From the NCBI RefSeq assembly GCF_900590885.1, contig NZ_UUON01000024.1:62001-126000 (forward strand): DNA of 64,000 bases, read 5' to 3'. Positions within the stretch are counted from its first letter, which is position 1. Each line of letters starts with the position of its first letter. Made by a program: the position numbers and the translations under genes. Under the pieces are notes generated by a model. That model made no database searches. It had not been told where the DNA came from and saw only the letters and a program-made list of their open reading frames with translations. Shown one piece after another: positions 50,943 through 60,800 of this stretch. Source of the stretch: Pseudomonas viridiflava. Its GTDB lineage: Bacteria > Pseudomonadota > Gammaproteobacteria > Pseudomonadales > Pseudomonadaceae.

Positions 50943-53381
50943 ATGAATGCAACCCGCGCCGCAGGCCGCCGCCAACCCGGCAAGGCTTTCGCCCACACCC
51001 TGTTATTCCTCGCCCTGTGCGAGGCGGCCAGCTACAGCAGCCTGACCCTCGCCGCCGACGCCCCGGCCAGCGACAACCCCCTCGACACCGTGGTGGTGAT
51101 CGGCAACCGTGGCCAGGCGCGCACCCTGGCCGAAAGCCCGGCGCCGGTGGATGTGATCTCGTCCAGGCAATTGCTCGCCACCGGCCAGGGCGACCTCACC
51201 CGCGCCCTGAGCAAGGTGCTGCCGTCACTCAACCAGCCGGCGTCATCGGGTTTTGGCTCCACCTCGGTGGTGCGCCCGATCAGCCTGCGCGGCCTCAATG
51301 GCGACCAGGTACTCGTGCTGGTCAACGGCAAGCGTCGCCACAACAGCGCGCTGCTCAACAACGGCACCTACCTCAACTCCGGCTCGCAACCGGTCGACCT
51401 CGACATGATCCCCACTGCCCTGGTGGACCACGTGGAAGTGCTGCGTGACGGCGCCTCGGCCCAGTACGGCTCGGACGCCATCGGCGGCGTGGTCAACATC
51501 GTGCTCAAGCAGACCGACCACGGCGGCAGCCTGTCCACCAGCTACGGCCAGAACTTTGAAAACGGCGATGGCGAAACCGCCCGGCAAACCGGCAATATCG
51601 GCCTGGCCCTGCCCAACGACGGTTTTATCAACCTCGCCCTGGACGTGAAGAAACAGAAGATCTCCGACCGCTCCGACAACGCGCCGTACACCGACAGCGC
51701 GGGCAACACCAGCCTGCAGCACACCTATTACGGCACTGGCCTGCCCGAGGCGCGCAACTTCAGCCTGGGCTACAACGCCGAGCTGCCGGTGGATGACGCC
51801 CTCACCCTGTACTCGTTCTCCACCTACACCCGGCGCAACTCGGAAAAACCCCTGGCCTTCCACCAGCCCGGCAGTTTCAACGGCATCGCCACGCCGTTCC
51901 CCGAAGGCGTCGAAGACACCCTGCGCTTTATCGAAAACGACTTCCAGGTCGCGTTCGGCGGCAAGGGCGAACTGGCCGGCTGGAACTACGACCTGTCCAG
52001 CACCTACGGCCAGGACCACGCCGAAGCCACCCTGCGCCACACCTACAACCTGAGCTATGGCCTGGACTCGCCGACCTCGGTGGACACCGGCGTGAAGACC
52101 TTCAGCCAGTGGACCAACAACCTCGACCTGACCCGCGCCTTTGACCTCGGCCTGCACAAGCCCACGCAAATTTCCTGGGGCCTGGAGCAACGCTACGAGA
52201 ACTACAAGATCGGCAAGGGCGACTACGCCTCATATGCCAGCGGCCCGTTCACCACGGGTGCCAACGGTGGCTTGATCGCGCCGGGCACCATCTCCGGTGC
52301 CGGCACCACGCCCGAAGATGCCGCGCAAAAAGGCCGCACCAGCCTGGCCGGCTATGGCGAGATCGGCCAGGACTTCACCGATAAATGGCACGTCGACCTG
52401 GCCGGTCGCTACGAGCATTACAACGACGGTTCGGGCACCACCACCAACGGCAAATTCGCCACGCGCTACCAACTGACCCCGATCCTCGCCGTGCGCGGCA
52501 GCTTCAGCACCGGCTTCCGTGCGCCGTCCCTGGCCCAGCAGATCTACAGCTCCACCTCGCAAACCAGCGTCAACGGCCAGCTGTTCGACTACCGCAACGT
52601 GGCGGTCAATTCCGACGTAGCCAAGGCCCTCGGCGCCAGCACCTTGAAGCCGGAGAAATCCACCAACTTCGGGCTCGGCCTCACCCTGCAACCTACCGAT
52701 GCCACCAGCATCACCCTCGATGCCTACCAGATCAAAATCAAGGACCGTATCGCCCAGACCGGCTACCTCGGCGGCACGCCTGAGATCAGCGCAATCCTCA
52801 CCGCCGCCGGGCTCAACCCGAACCAGGCCGTCACCTACTTCACCAACGCACTCGACACCACCACCCGTGGCATCGACCTGGTGGGCGACTACCGCCAGAG
52901 CATCGGCGCCTACGGCAACCTGCGCTACACCCTGGGCTTCAACTGGAACACCACCGAAATCGACGATATCCACGCCTCCAGCGTCGCGCGCCAGGCCCTC
53001 GGCCCAACCGGTGGCTATGACCGCCAGCGCCAGGGCAACCTCAAGTACGGCCTGCCGCAATCCAAACTGCTGCTGGGCACCACCTGGACCGTCGACAAGT
53101 TCGAGATCGGCCTCAACCTGACCCGCTACGGCGAGTACACCCAGTACGGCACCGCCGAGGCGTTCGACCGCACCTTTTCGCCGGCGTGGATCACCGACCT
53201 CAACATCGACTATCACCTGACCCGGGCGATCACCCTCAATGCCGGCGCCAACAACCTGTTCAACAAGTACCCGGAACGCACCGACCTGGCGAGCAGTTCG
53301 GGCGGCTTCCCCTACGGCAACTTCTCGCCCTACGGCACCACCGGCGGCTACTGGTACACCGGCGTGACCTACAACTTCTGA
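50943..53381 (+). CDS. TonB-dependent outer-membrane receptor
   Basis: An 812-residue outer-membrane gated channel. Signal peptide ends near AADAP (residue 37). The plug domain begins LDTVVVIGNRGQARTLAESPAPVDVIS and contains VRPISLRGLNGDQVLVLVNGKRRHNS and DHVEVLRDGASAQYGSDAIGGVVNIVLK. The 22-strand barrel follows, and the chain ends TGVTYNF with the terminal aromatic residue. There is no N-terminal signalling extension, so it does not control a FecI-type sigma factor. It is the first gene of the operon with three flavin monooxygenases. Receptors of this type are not limited to iron; in such contexts they import sulfonates, sulfate esters or similar nutrients (inference). Confidence 0.93.
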   Translation: MNATRAAGRRQPGKAFAHTLLFLALCEAASYSSLTLAADAPASDNPLDTVVVIGNRGQARTLAESPAPVDVISSRQLLATGQGDLTRALSKVLPSLNQPASSGFGSTSVVRPISLRGLNGDQVLVLVNGKRRHNSALLNNGTYLNSGSQPVDLDMIPTALVDHVEVLRDGASAQYGSDAIGGVVNIVLKQTDHGGSLSTSYGQNFENGDGETARQTGNIGLALPNDGFINLALDVKKQKISDRSDNAPYTDSAGNTSLQHTYYGTGLPEARNFSLGYNAELPVDDALTLYSFSTYTRRNSEKPLAFHQPGSFNGIATPFPEGVEDTLRFIENDFQVAFGGKGELAGWNYDLSSTYGQDHAEATLRHTYNLSYGLDSPTSVDTGVKTFSQWTNNLDLTRAFDLGLHKPTQISWGLEQRYENYKIGKGDYASYASGPFTTGANGGLIAPGTISGAGTTPEDAAQKGRTSLAGYGEIGQDFTDKWHVDLAGRYEHYNDGSGTTTNGKFATRYQLTPILAVRGSFSTGFRAPSLAQQIYSSTSQTSVNGQLFDYRNVAVNSDVAKALGASTLKPEKSTNFGLGLTLQPTDATSITLDAYQIKIKDRIAQTGYLGGTPEISAILTAAGLNPNQAVTYFTNALDTTTRGIDLVGDYRQSIGAYGNLRYTLGFNWNTTEIDDIHASSVARQALGPTGGYDRQRQGNLKYGLPQSKLLLGTTWTVDKFEIGLNLTRYGEYTQYGTAEAFDRTFSPAWITDLNIDYHLTRAITLNAGANNLFNKYPERTDLASSSGGFPYGNFSPYGTTGGYWYTGVTYNF

Positions 53382-53451
53382 CCCAGACCATCGGGCCGCT
53401 GCGCCGGCCCGATACCTGCCCCCCAATGCCTTGTCCAACGGAGGCCTGCTC

Positions 53452-54789
53452 ATGACCCGCCGCACCGACCAACTCAAACTCGGCGCCTTCCTCGCCAACA
53501 GCGGCCACCACGTCGCGGCCTGGCGCCACCCGCTGGCCCAGGCCGACGCCAGCCTGGATTTCGAACACTTCAAGCACATCGCCCAGACCGCCGAACGCGG
53601 CAAGTTCGACGCGCTGTTCATCGCCGATGTCGTCGCGCTGTGGGGCCATCACCACGACGCCCTGAGCCGCACCGCACGCGCCGAACACTTCGAACCACTC
53701 ACCCTGATGTCGGCCCTGGCCGCCGTCACACACAACATCGGCCTGATCGCCACCGCGACCACCACCTACAACGAGCCGTACCATATCGCGCGCAAGTTCG
53801 CGTCCCTCGACCACCTGTCCAAGGGCCGCGCGGCCTGGAACCTGGTGACTTCGGTGGTCTCGGATGAAGCCTGGAATTTCGGCCGCGAACACCACGTCGA
53901 CCACGGCGACCGCTACCAGCGCGCCGAGGAATTCCACGATGTGGTCAAGGCCCTGTGGGACAGCTGGGACGACGACGCCTTCACCCGCGACAAAGCCAGC
54001 GGCGAGTACTTCGACCCGGCCAAACTGCACACCCTCAACCACCGTGGCCAACACTTTGCCGTGCGCGGCCCGCTCAACGTGGCGCGCCCGCCCCAGGGCC
54101 ATCCGGTGCTGGTGCAGGCCGGTGCCTCGGAGCCGGGCAAGCAGCTTGCCGCGCGCGTGGCCGAACTGATCTTCGCCCACTCCCACAGCCTTGACGGCGC
54201 CCAGGCGTTCTACCAGGACATCAAGCAACGCGCCGCCGCCCTCGGCCGCGACCCGGACCACATCAAGATCCTGCCCGGCGTCACGCCCTTTATCGCCGAC
54301 AGCCGTGAACAGGCCCAGGCGCTGTTCGAGGAATTCCAGGCCTTGATCGACCCGGTGCTGGGCCTGCGCCTGTTGGCCGATACCTTGGGCGATGACATCG
54401 ACCTGTCCGGCCATGACCTCGACGGCCCATTGCCGGACACCCCGGCAGGCCAGCGCGGCAGCCGGCGCGACAAGGTGCTGGAACTGGCGCGCGGCGAAAA
54501 CCTGAGCATCCGCCAGCTGTACCTGCGCCTGGCCGGCGGCAACCCGGTGATCGGCACCGCCGCGGACGTGGCCGATTACTTCGAGGCGTGGTTCCAGGCC
54601 CGCGCCTGCGATGGTTTCAATGTGTTCTTCCCGTATTTCCCGGGGGCCATCGACCTGTTTGTCGAACAGGTGATTCCGCTGCTGCAGGCACGCGGGCTGT
54701 TCCGCCTTGAATACGAAGGCGCGACCTTGCGCGAAAACCTCGGCCTGCCGCGCCCGGCCAACCGCTTTACCGCCGGGGCCAACACATGA
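53452..54789 (+). CDS. LLM-class flavin monooxygenase, NtaA/SnaA/DszA type
   Basis: A 445-residue luciferase-like FMNH2-dependent monooxygenase. Motifs: LGAFLANSGHHVAAWRHP at the start, ERGKFDALFIADV, ARKFASLDHLSKGRAAWNLVTS and PVLVQAGASEPGKQLAARVAE. Length and order match the nitrilotriacetate/dibenzothiophene-sulfone group rather than SsuD. The start at 53452 follows GGAGGCCTGCTC. It needs an external flavin reductase, none of which is visible nearby. It sits between the TonB receptor and a SurE fragment, with whose start its stop overlaps. Expected chemistry: C-N or C-S bond cleavage by oxygen insertion. Confidence 0.92.
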   Translation: MTRRTDQLKLGAFLANSGHHVAAWRHPLAQADASLDFEHFKHIAQTAERGKFDALFIADVVALWGHHHDALSRTARAEHFEPLTLMSALAAVTHNIGLIATATTTYNEPYHIARKFASLDHLSKGRAAWNLVTSVVSDEAWNFGREHHVDHGDRYQRAEEFHDVVKALWDSWDDDAFTRDKASGEYFDPAKLHTLNHRGQHFAVRGPLNVARPPQGHPVLVQAGASEPGKQLAARVAELIFAHSHSLDGAQAFYQDIKQRAAALGRDPDHIKILPGVTPFIADSREQAQALFEEFQALIDPVLGLRLLADTLGDDIDLSGHDLDGPLPDTPAGQRGSRRDKVLELARGENLSIRQLYLRLAGGNPVIGTAADVADYFEAWFQARACDGFNVFFPYFPGAIDLFVEQVIPLLQARGLFRLEYEGATLRENLGLPRPANRFTAGANT

Positions 54790-55172
54790 AGCGCCGCGCC
54801 TGGATGCTCGCCCTGCTGGTGAAGACCCTCGACCAGCATCGCCAACCCGACGGCGCGCTGTTGCCGCCGGGTCTGGCCCTGAATATCAACCTGCCCAAGG
54901 ACGCGCAGATCAAGGGCGTGAAAATCACCCGCATCGGCAGCTACGTGGGCTTCGAGGCGCTATACACCGACGACCTCAAGCAGTTCAACCTGCCCGGCAA
55001 GCCGGGTATCGGCTTCCAATACAGCCCCGCCGCCAACGCTGCGCAACAGCACGACGAGGCGGTGTGGCTGAACCAGGGTTACCTGACCATCAGCCCGTTC
55101 AGTGGCCTGCCGGAATCCATCAACGCCGGGCACGCGCTGCAACAGCAACTGGCCCATGAGGTGCACCCCTGA
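54786..55172 (+). pseudogene. N-terminally deleted SurE-like fragment
   Basis: A 128-residue reading frame matching only the C-terminal part of SurE 5'/3'-nucleotidases: PPGLALNINLPKDAQIKGVKITRIGS aligns with the SurE region LNINVP...IKGIRVTRCG, and NQGYLTISPFSGL with EGYVSITPL. The catalytic DD and N-terminal Rossmann half are absent, and the upstream bases belong to the monooxygenase gene. Its ATG overlaps that gene's stop (ATGA), so it may still be translated. It is either a decaying remnant left by a deletion that fused it to the operon or a small protein with a new role. Confidence 0.6.
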
Positions 55173-55243
55173 ATAACCAACAGCGCAAAACGCTCGCGCC
55201 CCGGCAAGGCGTATCATCACGGCAAAACCCCAGGAGCTTACCC

Positions 55244-56209
55244 ATGCCCCTTGAATTCAGCTGGCTGCTGCCCCTCTGTACTCCCGACTGGGCAGCGCGC
55301 CCGGGCCAGTGGATTCAGTTGGCCCAGGCCGTGGAATACGCCGGCCTCGATGGCCTGTGGATCCCCGGCGGAGCCTTGTGCGCCGATAGCCTGGGCGTGG
55401 CGGCGGCATTGTGTGCGCATACGCGGCGGGTGCAGTTGTCGGTCAGCGTGCCGCCCGAAGTCATGCTGCCGGCGGCGCTGGCCACCACCCTGCAAAGCCT
55501 GCAGTCCATCAGCAACCATCGGCTGCAGCTGCACCTGCCCAACAGCGAACGCAGCGCGTTTGGTGAATGGCTCAACCGTGACCAGCGCAGCGAACGCATT
55601 GGCGAATATCTGGAAATTCTTCAGCAATTGCTGGCGCCCAATGACAGCGGCCTCGACTACCAGGGCCGGTATTTCCAACTGGAAAACGCCGGCGTCGCCC
55701 GCCGCGAACTGCCCGCCCCCAGCCTGGTGCTGGACGACAGCCAGAGCCACACGCTGCTGGCCGCCCATGCCCACACCTGCCTGCTGACGCCGGGCCATCC
55801 ACAAACACTGGCCAAGGAGATACACCGCTGGCGCGCGATTCAACCGTCGCTCGCCTTCGCCTGCACCTTCGGCCTGATCCTCGGCGACAGCGAAGACCGC
55901 GCCTGGGAACACGCCGCGGCACTGTTGCCGATACCACCACTGCCCAGCGAGCCCCTCGCCACCCTGCCCCGCGCCCGCCACCCGCTGCGCCAATGGGAAG
56001 TGCACCCGAACCTGTTGCAACTGGCGCCCGGGCAGCCGCTGATCCTGGTGGGCAGCGCGCCACAGATCGCCACGCGCCTGCAAGAACTGCACGGGCTGGG
56101 CCTGAACCAGGTGATTCTGGAGGGCGGCCCGGCGGTGCGCGAGGTGCTGCGTTTTGGCGAACAGGTCCTCCCCCTCTTGCGCAAGGAGCGCTTGCACCAT
56201 GAAAGCTGA
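55244..56209 (+). CDS. LLM-class flavin monooxygenase, divergent
   Basis: A 321-residue luciferase-like protein, shorter than typical SsuD (about 380). Recognisable parts: EFSWLLPLCTPDW at the start, EYAGLDGLWIPGG, IGEYLEILQQLL and the C-terminal GSAPQIATRLQELHGLGLNQVILEGGP. The substrate-side insertion is reduced and several core residues differ from SsuD. The ATG at 55244 has CAGGAGCTTACCC. The next gene starts inside its last 11 bases. It may be a second subunit or a specialised paralogue of the SsuD-like enzyme that follows. Confidence 0.82.
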   Translation: MPLEFSWLLPLCTPDWAARPGQWIQLAQAVEYAGLDGLWIPGGALCADSLGVAAALCAHTRRVQLSVSVPPEVMLPAALATTLQSLQSISNHRLQLHLPNSERSAFGEWLNRDQRSERIGEYLEILQQLLAPNDSGLDYQGRYFQLENAGVARRELPAPSLVLDDSQSHTLLAAHAHTCLLTPGHPQTLAKEIHRWRAIQPSLAFACTFGLILGDSEDRAWEHAAALLPIPPLPSEPLATLPRARHPLRQWEVHPNLLQLAPGQPLILVGSAPQIATRLQELHGLGLNQVILEGGPAVREVLRFGEQVLPLLRKERLHHES

Positions 56210-57308
56210 TGCACGCCCGCCGATCCAGCTCGACTGGTTTTTGCCCACCAACGGCGACGGCCGCCACCTCACCAGCAGCGGGCTGCCCAAGGTCGGGCTG
56301 TTCCAGCAAGGCGAGCGCGCGCCGACCCTGGACTACCTGCGCCAGATCGTGCGCGCCACCGAACAGGCCGGTTTCGACGGCATCATGGTGCCCACCGCCA
56401 GCGGCTTTGAAGACCCCTGGCTGATCACCGCCGTACTCGCCCAGGAAGTGCGCCGCCTGAAATTCCTGCTCACCCTGCGCCCTGGCACCGAGCTGCCCGC
56501 CTACACCGCCCACCGTGCCGCCACCTTGCAACTGCTGAGCGAAAACCGCCTGGCGCTGCATGTGGTGACCGGTTCCAGCCGTTTCGAACAGCGCTCCCTG
56601 GGCGACTTCCTCGAACACGACGAACGCTACGCGCGCACCGCCGAATTCCTGCAAGTGTTCCAGGCCGTCTGGGCCGGGCAACCACCGACGCACCCGGGGC
56701 GTTACTACCGCAGCGGCCTCCACACGCCGATTGCGCCCGGCGCGCAGGTGCCTTCGATCTACTTCGGCGGCGCCTCCGAAGCCGCCGAACGCGTCGGCGC
56801 AGCCCATGGGCAAACCTACCTGATGTGGTGCGAGCCGCCCGCGATGATCGCCGAACGCATCCGACGCATGCGCGACCTCGCCGCCGCCCAGGGCCGCACC
56901 CTGCGCTTCGGCCTGCGCCTGCACGTCTTCGCCGCCACCACCGACGACGCGGCCTGGGCCCACGTGGAACGCCTGCTGGAAGAAATCCCCAAGGACGCCA
57001 TCGACCAGGCACAACGCCAGATGGCCACCTACGAATCCGTCGGCCAGAGCCGCCAGACCCAACTGATGCAAGGCCGCGGCCGCGGCGCGCGGGAACTGGA
57101 AGTGTCCGCCAACCTCTGGGCCGGTGTAGGCCTGGTACGCGGCGGCGCAGGCACCGCATTGGTCGGCAGCTATGCCCGCGTGGCGGAACGGATCGAGGAG
57201 TACCACCAGCTGGGCGTGGACAGTTTTATCCTGTCGGGTTTTCCACATCTGGAAGAAGCGATTCACATCGGCGCGCAAGTGTTGCCGTTGCTGCGGGCGA
57301 TCAATTGA
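56199..57308 (+). CDS. SsuD-like alkanesulfonate monooxygenase (LLM family)
   Basis: A 369-residue FMNH2-dependent monooxygenase very close in layout to SsuD: IQLDWFLPTNGDGRHLTSS at the start, EQAGFDGIMVPTASGFEDPW, RPGTELPAYTAHRAATLQLLSENRLALHVVTGSS, PSIYFGGASEAAERVGAAHGQTYLMW and SYARVAERIEEYHQLGVDSFILSGFPHLEEA. SsuD-type enzymes release sulfite from alkanesulfonates. It is the last gene of the receptor operon and overlaps the preceding gene. A REPIN begins 34 bases after its stop. Substrate is inferred as an organosulfur compound but not proved. Confidence 0.9.
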   Translation: MKADARPPIQLDWFLPTNGDGRHLTSSGLPKVGLFQQGERAPTLDYLRQIVRATEQAGFDGIMVPTASGFEDPWLITAVLAQEVRRLKFLLTLRPGTELPAYTAHRAATLQLLSENRLALHVVTGSSRFEQRSLGDFLEHDERYARTAEFLQVFQAVWAGQPPTHPGRYYRSGLHTPIAPGAQVPSIYFGGASEAAERVGAAHGQTYLMWCEPPAMIAERIRRMRDLAAAQGRTLRFGLRLHVFAATTDDAAWAHVERLLEEIPKDAIDQAQRQMATYESVGQSRQTQLMQGRGRGARELEVSANLWAGVGLVRGGAGTALVGSYARVAERIEEYHQLGVDSFILSGFPHLEEAIHIGAQVLPLLRAIN

Positions 57309-57341
57309 ACACCCCCCAGCGTCGTGCGCTTGCCTGAACTT

Positions 57342-57428
57342 GTGGGAGGGGGCTTGCTCCCGATGAGGGTGTGTCAGTGAATGCATCTGTAACTGACCCA
57401 CCGCTATCGGGGGCAAGCCCCCTCCCAC
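57342..57428. repeat. REPIN
   Basis: Inverted REP pair with the same interior as the copy at 49416 (CGATGAGGGTGTGTCAGTGAATGC), differing at one base in the left REP. Confidence 0.93.
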
Positions 57429-57454
57429 ATTTTTGACTGAGTTCAAGGGAAAAA

Positions 57455-57758
57455 TACCGGTCGGCCCTAAGGCCGCCGCGCTTTTGCTTTTGATCTCAGG
57501 CGCCCCGTCAAACACGCTGGCCGAACGCAGGCTTGAATCCGTGGGTAACCCGGCAGGACGCCGGGTTAGCCGCGCTGGGCCAGGGATGGCCCATCGCGGC
57601 GGCCCACGGATTCAAGCCTGCGTGCGGGCACACCGAGCGTGAGCGAGGTGCCGAGTGTTGGGGCAAGAGCATTTTGGTTACTTTTGTGCTTTTCAAAAGT
57701 GACCCGCTGTAAGAGCGGAACCCTAGGCCGCCGTTACCTAAATAACGGATATGTACTC
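57455..57758 (+). repeat. long intergenic repeat element, copy D (long form)
   Basis: Runs from TACCGGTCGGCCCTAAGGCC to AACGGATATGTACTC. It contains the extra block 57546-57727 absent from copy C, with the right arm of a large palindrome plus the segments GAGGTGCCGAGTGTTGGGGCAAGAGC and CCGCTGTAAGAGCGG also seen in copies A and B. The region 57309-57812 holds no gene. Confidence 0.8.
57526..57622. repeat. large three-stem palindrome inside copy D
   Basis: Outer arms CGCAGGCTTGAATCCGTGGG (57526-57545) and its exact complement (57603-57622): 20 of 20 pairs. Between them lie two further hairpins, TAACCCGGC-AGGAC-GCCGGGTTA (57546-57568) and GGGCCA-GGGA-TGGCCC (about 57577-57592). As single-stranded DNA or RNA it would fold into a three-way junction. 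Confidence 0.85.
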
Positions 57759-57759
57759 A

Positions 57760-57793
57760 GACCCACCGCCATCGGGGGCAAGCCCCCTCCCAC
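57760..57793 (-). repeat. single REP sequence
   Basis: Only the right half of a REPIN (GACCCACCGCCATCGGGGGCAAGCCCCCTCCCAC) is present, directly after copy D and 20 bases before the NRPS stop. Its hairpin may end the NRPS transcript. Confidence 0.8.
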
Positions 57794-57812
57794 ATTGACT
57801 GCATTACCAACC

Positions 57813-60800
57813 CTAGATCCTGCGGCGGCGATTGAGTTGGGGAATCGCGGCCAACGGCACATCAACCCGCTCAACCTGGGCCCTGCAACCGGCCGCCAGC
57901 TGCACCAACGTCGGCTGACTGAACACCCTCCGCGCATCCACCTCCAACCCCACCTTGCGCAACCGCGCCACCAAATTCACCGCCAACAACGAATGCCCCC
58001 CCAACTCAAAAAAGTGGTCATGGCGCCCCACCCGGTCCACCTTCAACACCTGCGCCCAAACCTCGGCCATCACACACTCCACCTCACCCACCGGCGCCTC
58101 ATACGCACGGCTCACCAGCGCGTCCACCCCAGGCTCCGGCAACGCCTTGCGATCCAGCTTGCCCGCCGGGTTCAGCGGCAACATCTCCAACCGCACAAAC
58201 GCCGCCGGCACCATGTACTCGGGCAACTGCGCCAGCACATGCGCCCGCAACGCTTCCAGGCTCGGCGCCTCGGACCGCACAGTGAAATACGCGACCAGAC
58301 GCTCATCGCGTATCACCACCGCCACCTCACGCAACGCCGGGTGTGCCAACAGCCGCGACTCGATTTCCCCGAGCTCCAGGCGCACTCCGCGCAGCTTGAC
58401 CTGAAAATCATTGCGCCCAAGAAACTCGAGGTTGCCATCCGGCAAGTAACGCACCAGGTCGCCGGTGCGATACAGACGATCACCGGCCACAAACGGGCTG
58501 TCGATAAACCGCTCGGCGCTCAATTGCTCCAGGCCCAGGTAACCACGCGCCACGCCAACCCCGCCGATATGCAACTGGCCGCTGACACCCAGCGGCACCG
58601 GTGCGTCGTGTTCATCCAGCACATACAGCCGCGTGTTGCTGATCGCGCGGCCGATCGGCAATTGCCGCGCGGGCACCGGCGCACCGGGTTCCAGGGTCCA
58701 GGCGCTGCTGTCCACCGTGGCTTCGGTAGGCCCGTAGACGTTATGCAAACGCACCTTCGGCAGGCGCGCTTGTACGCCACGGGCCAGGGCTTCGGTGAGT
58801 TCGCCGCCGCCACACAGCAGGTCGGTGAGGCTGGTGCACAGCGCAGACTCTTCCAGCTCAAGGAACTGCTGCAACATCGCCGGCACGAACTTGATCACGG
58901 TGATCTGCTGCTCGCGAATCACCTGCGCCAGGTACGCCGGTTCACGATGCCCGTCGGGCCGTGCGAGCACCAGGCGCATGCCATTGGTGAGCGGCCAGAA
59001 CAGCTCCCACACCGAGCCGTCGAAACTGAACGGCGCGCGCTGCAGCAACGCGCCGCCTTCGGCATTCGGGCACAGTTGGGAGCCCCAGTGCATCAGGTTG
59101 CCCAGGCCGCGATGCTCGATCATCACGCCCTTGGGCGTGCCGGTTGAGCCCGAGGTGTACATCACGTAGGCCAGGTTGGACACGCTCAGGCCCGGCACCA
59201 AGGGGTTGCCCTCCGGGGCCTGGCTCCAGGCACAGTGGTCGAAGTCGATCACCGGGATCGACACGTCCCCCGGCAAATCGCGGGTGGCGGCGTGCACCAG
59301 CAGCGCCACCGGCTGGCTGTCGTGCAGCATGTAGGCCAGGCGCTCGCGCGGGTAGCCCGGGTCCAGCGGCACGTAGGCGCCGCCGGCCTTGAGAATCGCC
59401 AGCAAGCCCACCACCAGCTCCAGCCCGCGCTCCACGCACAGCGCCACCCGCGCATCCGGCTGCACGCCGCGCTCGCGCAGGTGGTAGGCGAGCTGGTTGG
59501 CCCGTTCGTTGAGCTGGCGGTAGGTCAGCTGCTGCTCGCCGGCCTGCACCGCGATAGCGTGGGGACTGAGCCGCGCATGGGCTTCGAACAACGCGTGCAG
59601 GGTCAGGGCATCGGGGTAGTCGGTGGCGGTGGCGTTGAAGTCGACCAGCAGGCTGTGCAGCTCGCTGGCCGGCAGTACCTGCACGTCGCGCAATGGCATT
59701 GTCGGCGTGTTTTCCAACGCGTTCACCAGGCCATCGAGCACCGTATCGAGGTAGCCGAGCAAGCGTGCGGCGCCCACCTCTCGCGGGGCCTTGGCCTTGA
59801 GCTGAAAGCCGCTGCCGGTGTCGTCCACGGTGAGCATCAGCGGGTAGCTGAGGATGTCTTCACTGCTGAGCAAGGCGATGCCGGGGACCAGCTTCGGCTT
59901 GGGGTCGGCCGAGGTGTGACGGTAATTGAGCAGGCTGTTGAACAGCGGCGCCGCGCTGCTGCAGCGCTGGGCCAGGGCGAGCGAGGCTTGCTCATGGGCG
60001 AGCAAGGCACTGAGCTGGCGATGGGTGTCGTGCAGCGCCTCCAACACGCTTTGCCCGGCCAGGCGCAGGCGCAATGGCAGGGTGTTGATGAACATGCCCA
60101 GGGCCCGGTCGGCGCCCTCGCCCGCTTGCAGGCGGCCGAGCAGCACGGTGCCGAACACCACGTCATCGCGGCCGGCCACGCGACTGAGCACTTGGGCCCA
60201 GGCCAGGTGGAACAGGCTGGCGGCGCTGACGCCCAGGCCACGCGCCTGAGTGCGCAGGCGTTGGTTGAGGGCAGCCGCGACAGGCTGTTCGAAGGCCTCA
60301 ATGCTCGCGCGATCGGCCTGGCGCTCCTGTAAGCCAAAGGCCAGGGTCGGCTCCTCGACATCGGCCAGGCGCTCGCGAAAGAACGCCTCGTGAGCGGCCA
60401 ACTGCGCCGGCAAGCGGGCTTGCGCGACTACGTTGCGGTACGGCACCGGCGCCGGCAGTTGCGCGTCCTCACCGAGCAGATAGGCGCGGATTTCGTCCAC
60501 CAACACAGTGGTCGAAGTGGCGTCGTTGACCAGGTGATGGAAACGCAGGCGCGCCACCCAGCGCTCGGGCTCTTCGGCGTAATCCAGGGCCATCAGCGGC
60601 GCCTGGCGCAGGTCCAGCGCGGCGCAGTCCTGACCCATGGGTTCGACGCGCAAGCGCGCGCGGCGCCACACCACTTGCATCGGCTGGTCCAGGGCGTCCC
60701 ACGCCAGGCTGGTGCGCAGGATGTCGTGACGGTCGATCACCTGTTGCAGGGCCTCGGCGAAAGCGTCCAGCTGTTCGCGGCGCGAGAAGCTGAACAGCGC

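Noticed and set aside
12232..57428. Repeated short inverted sequences considered as CRISPR repeats
   Set aside because: They are scattered singly between genes, have inverted paired arms and no regular spacers or cas genes; they are REPINs.
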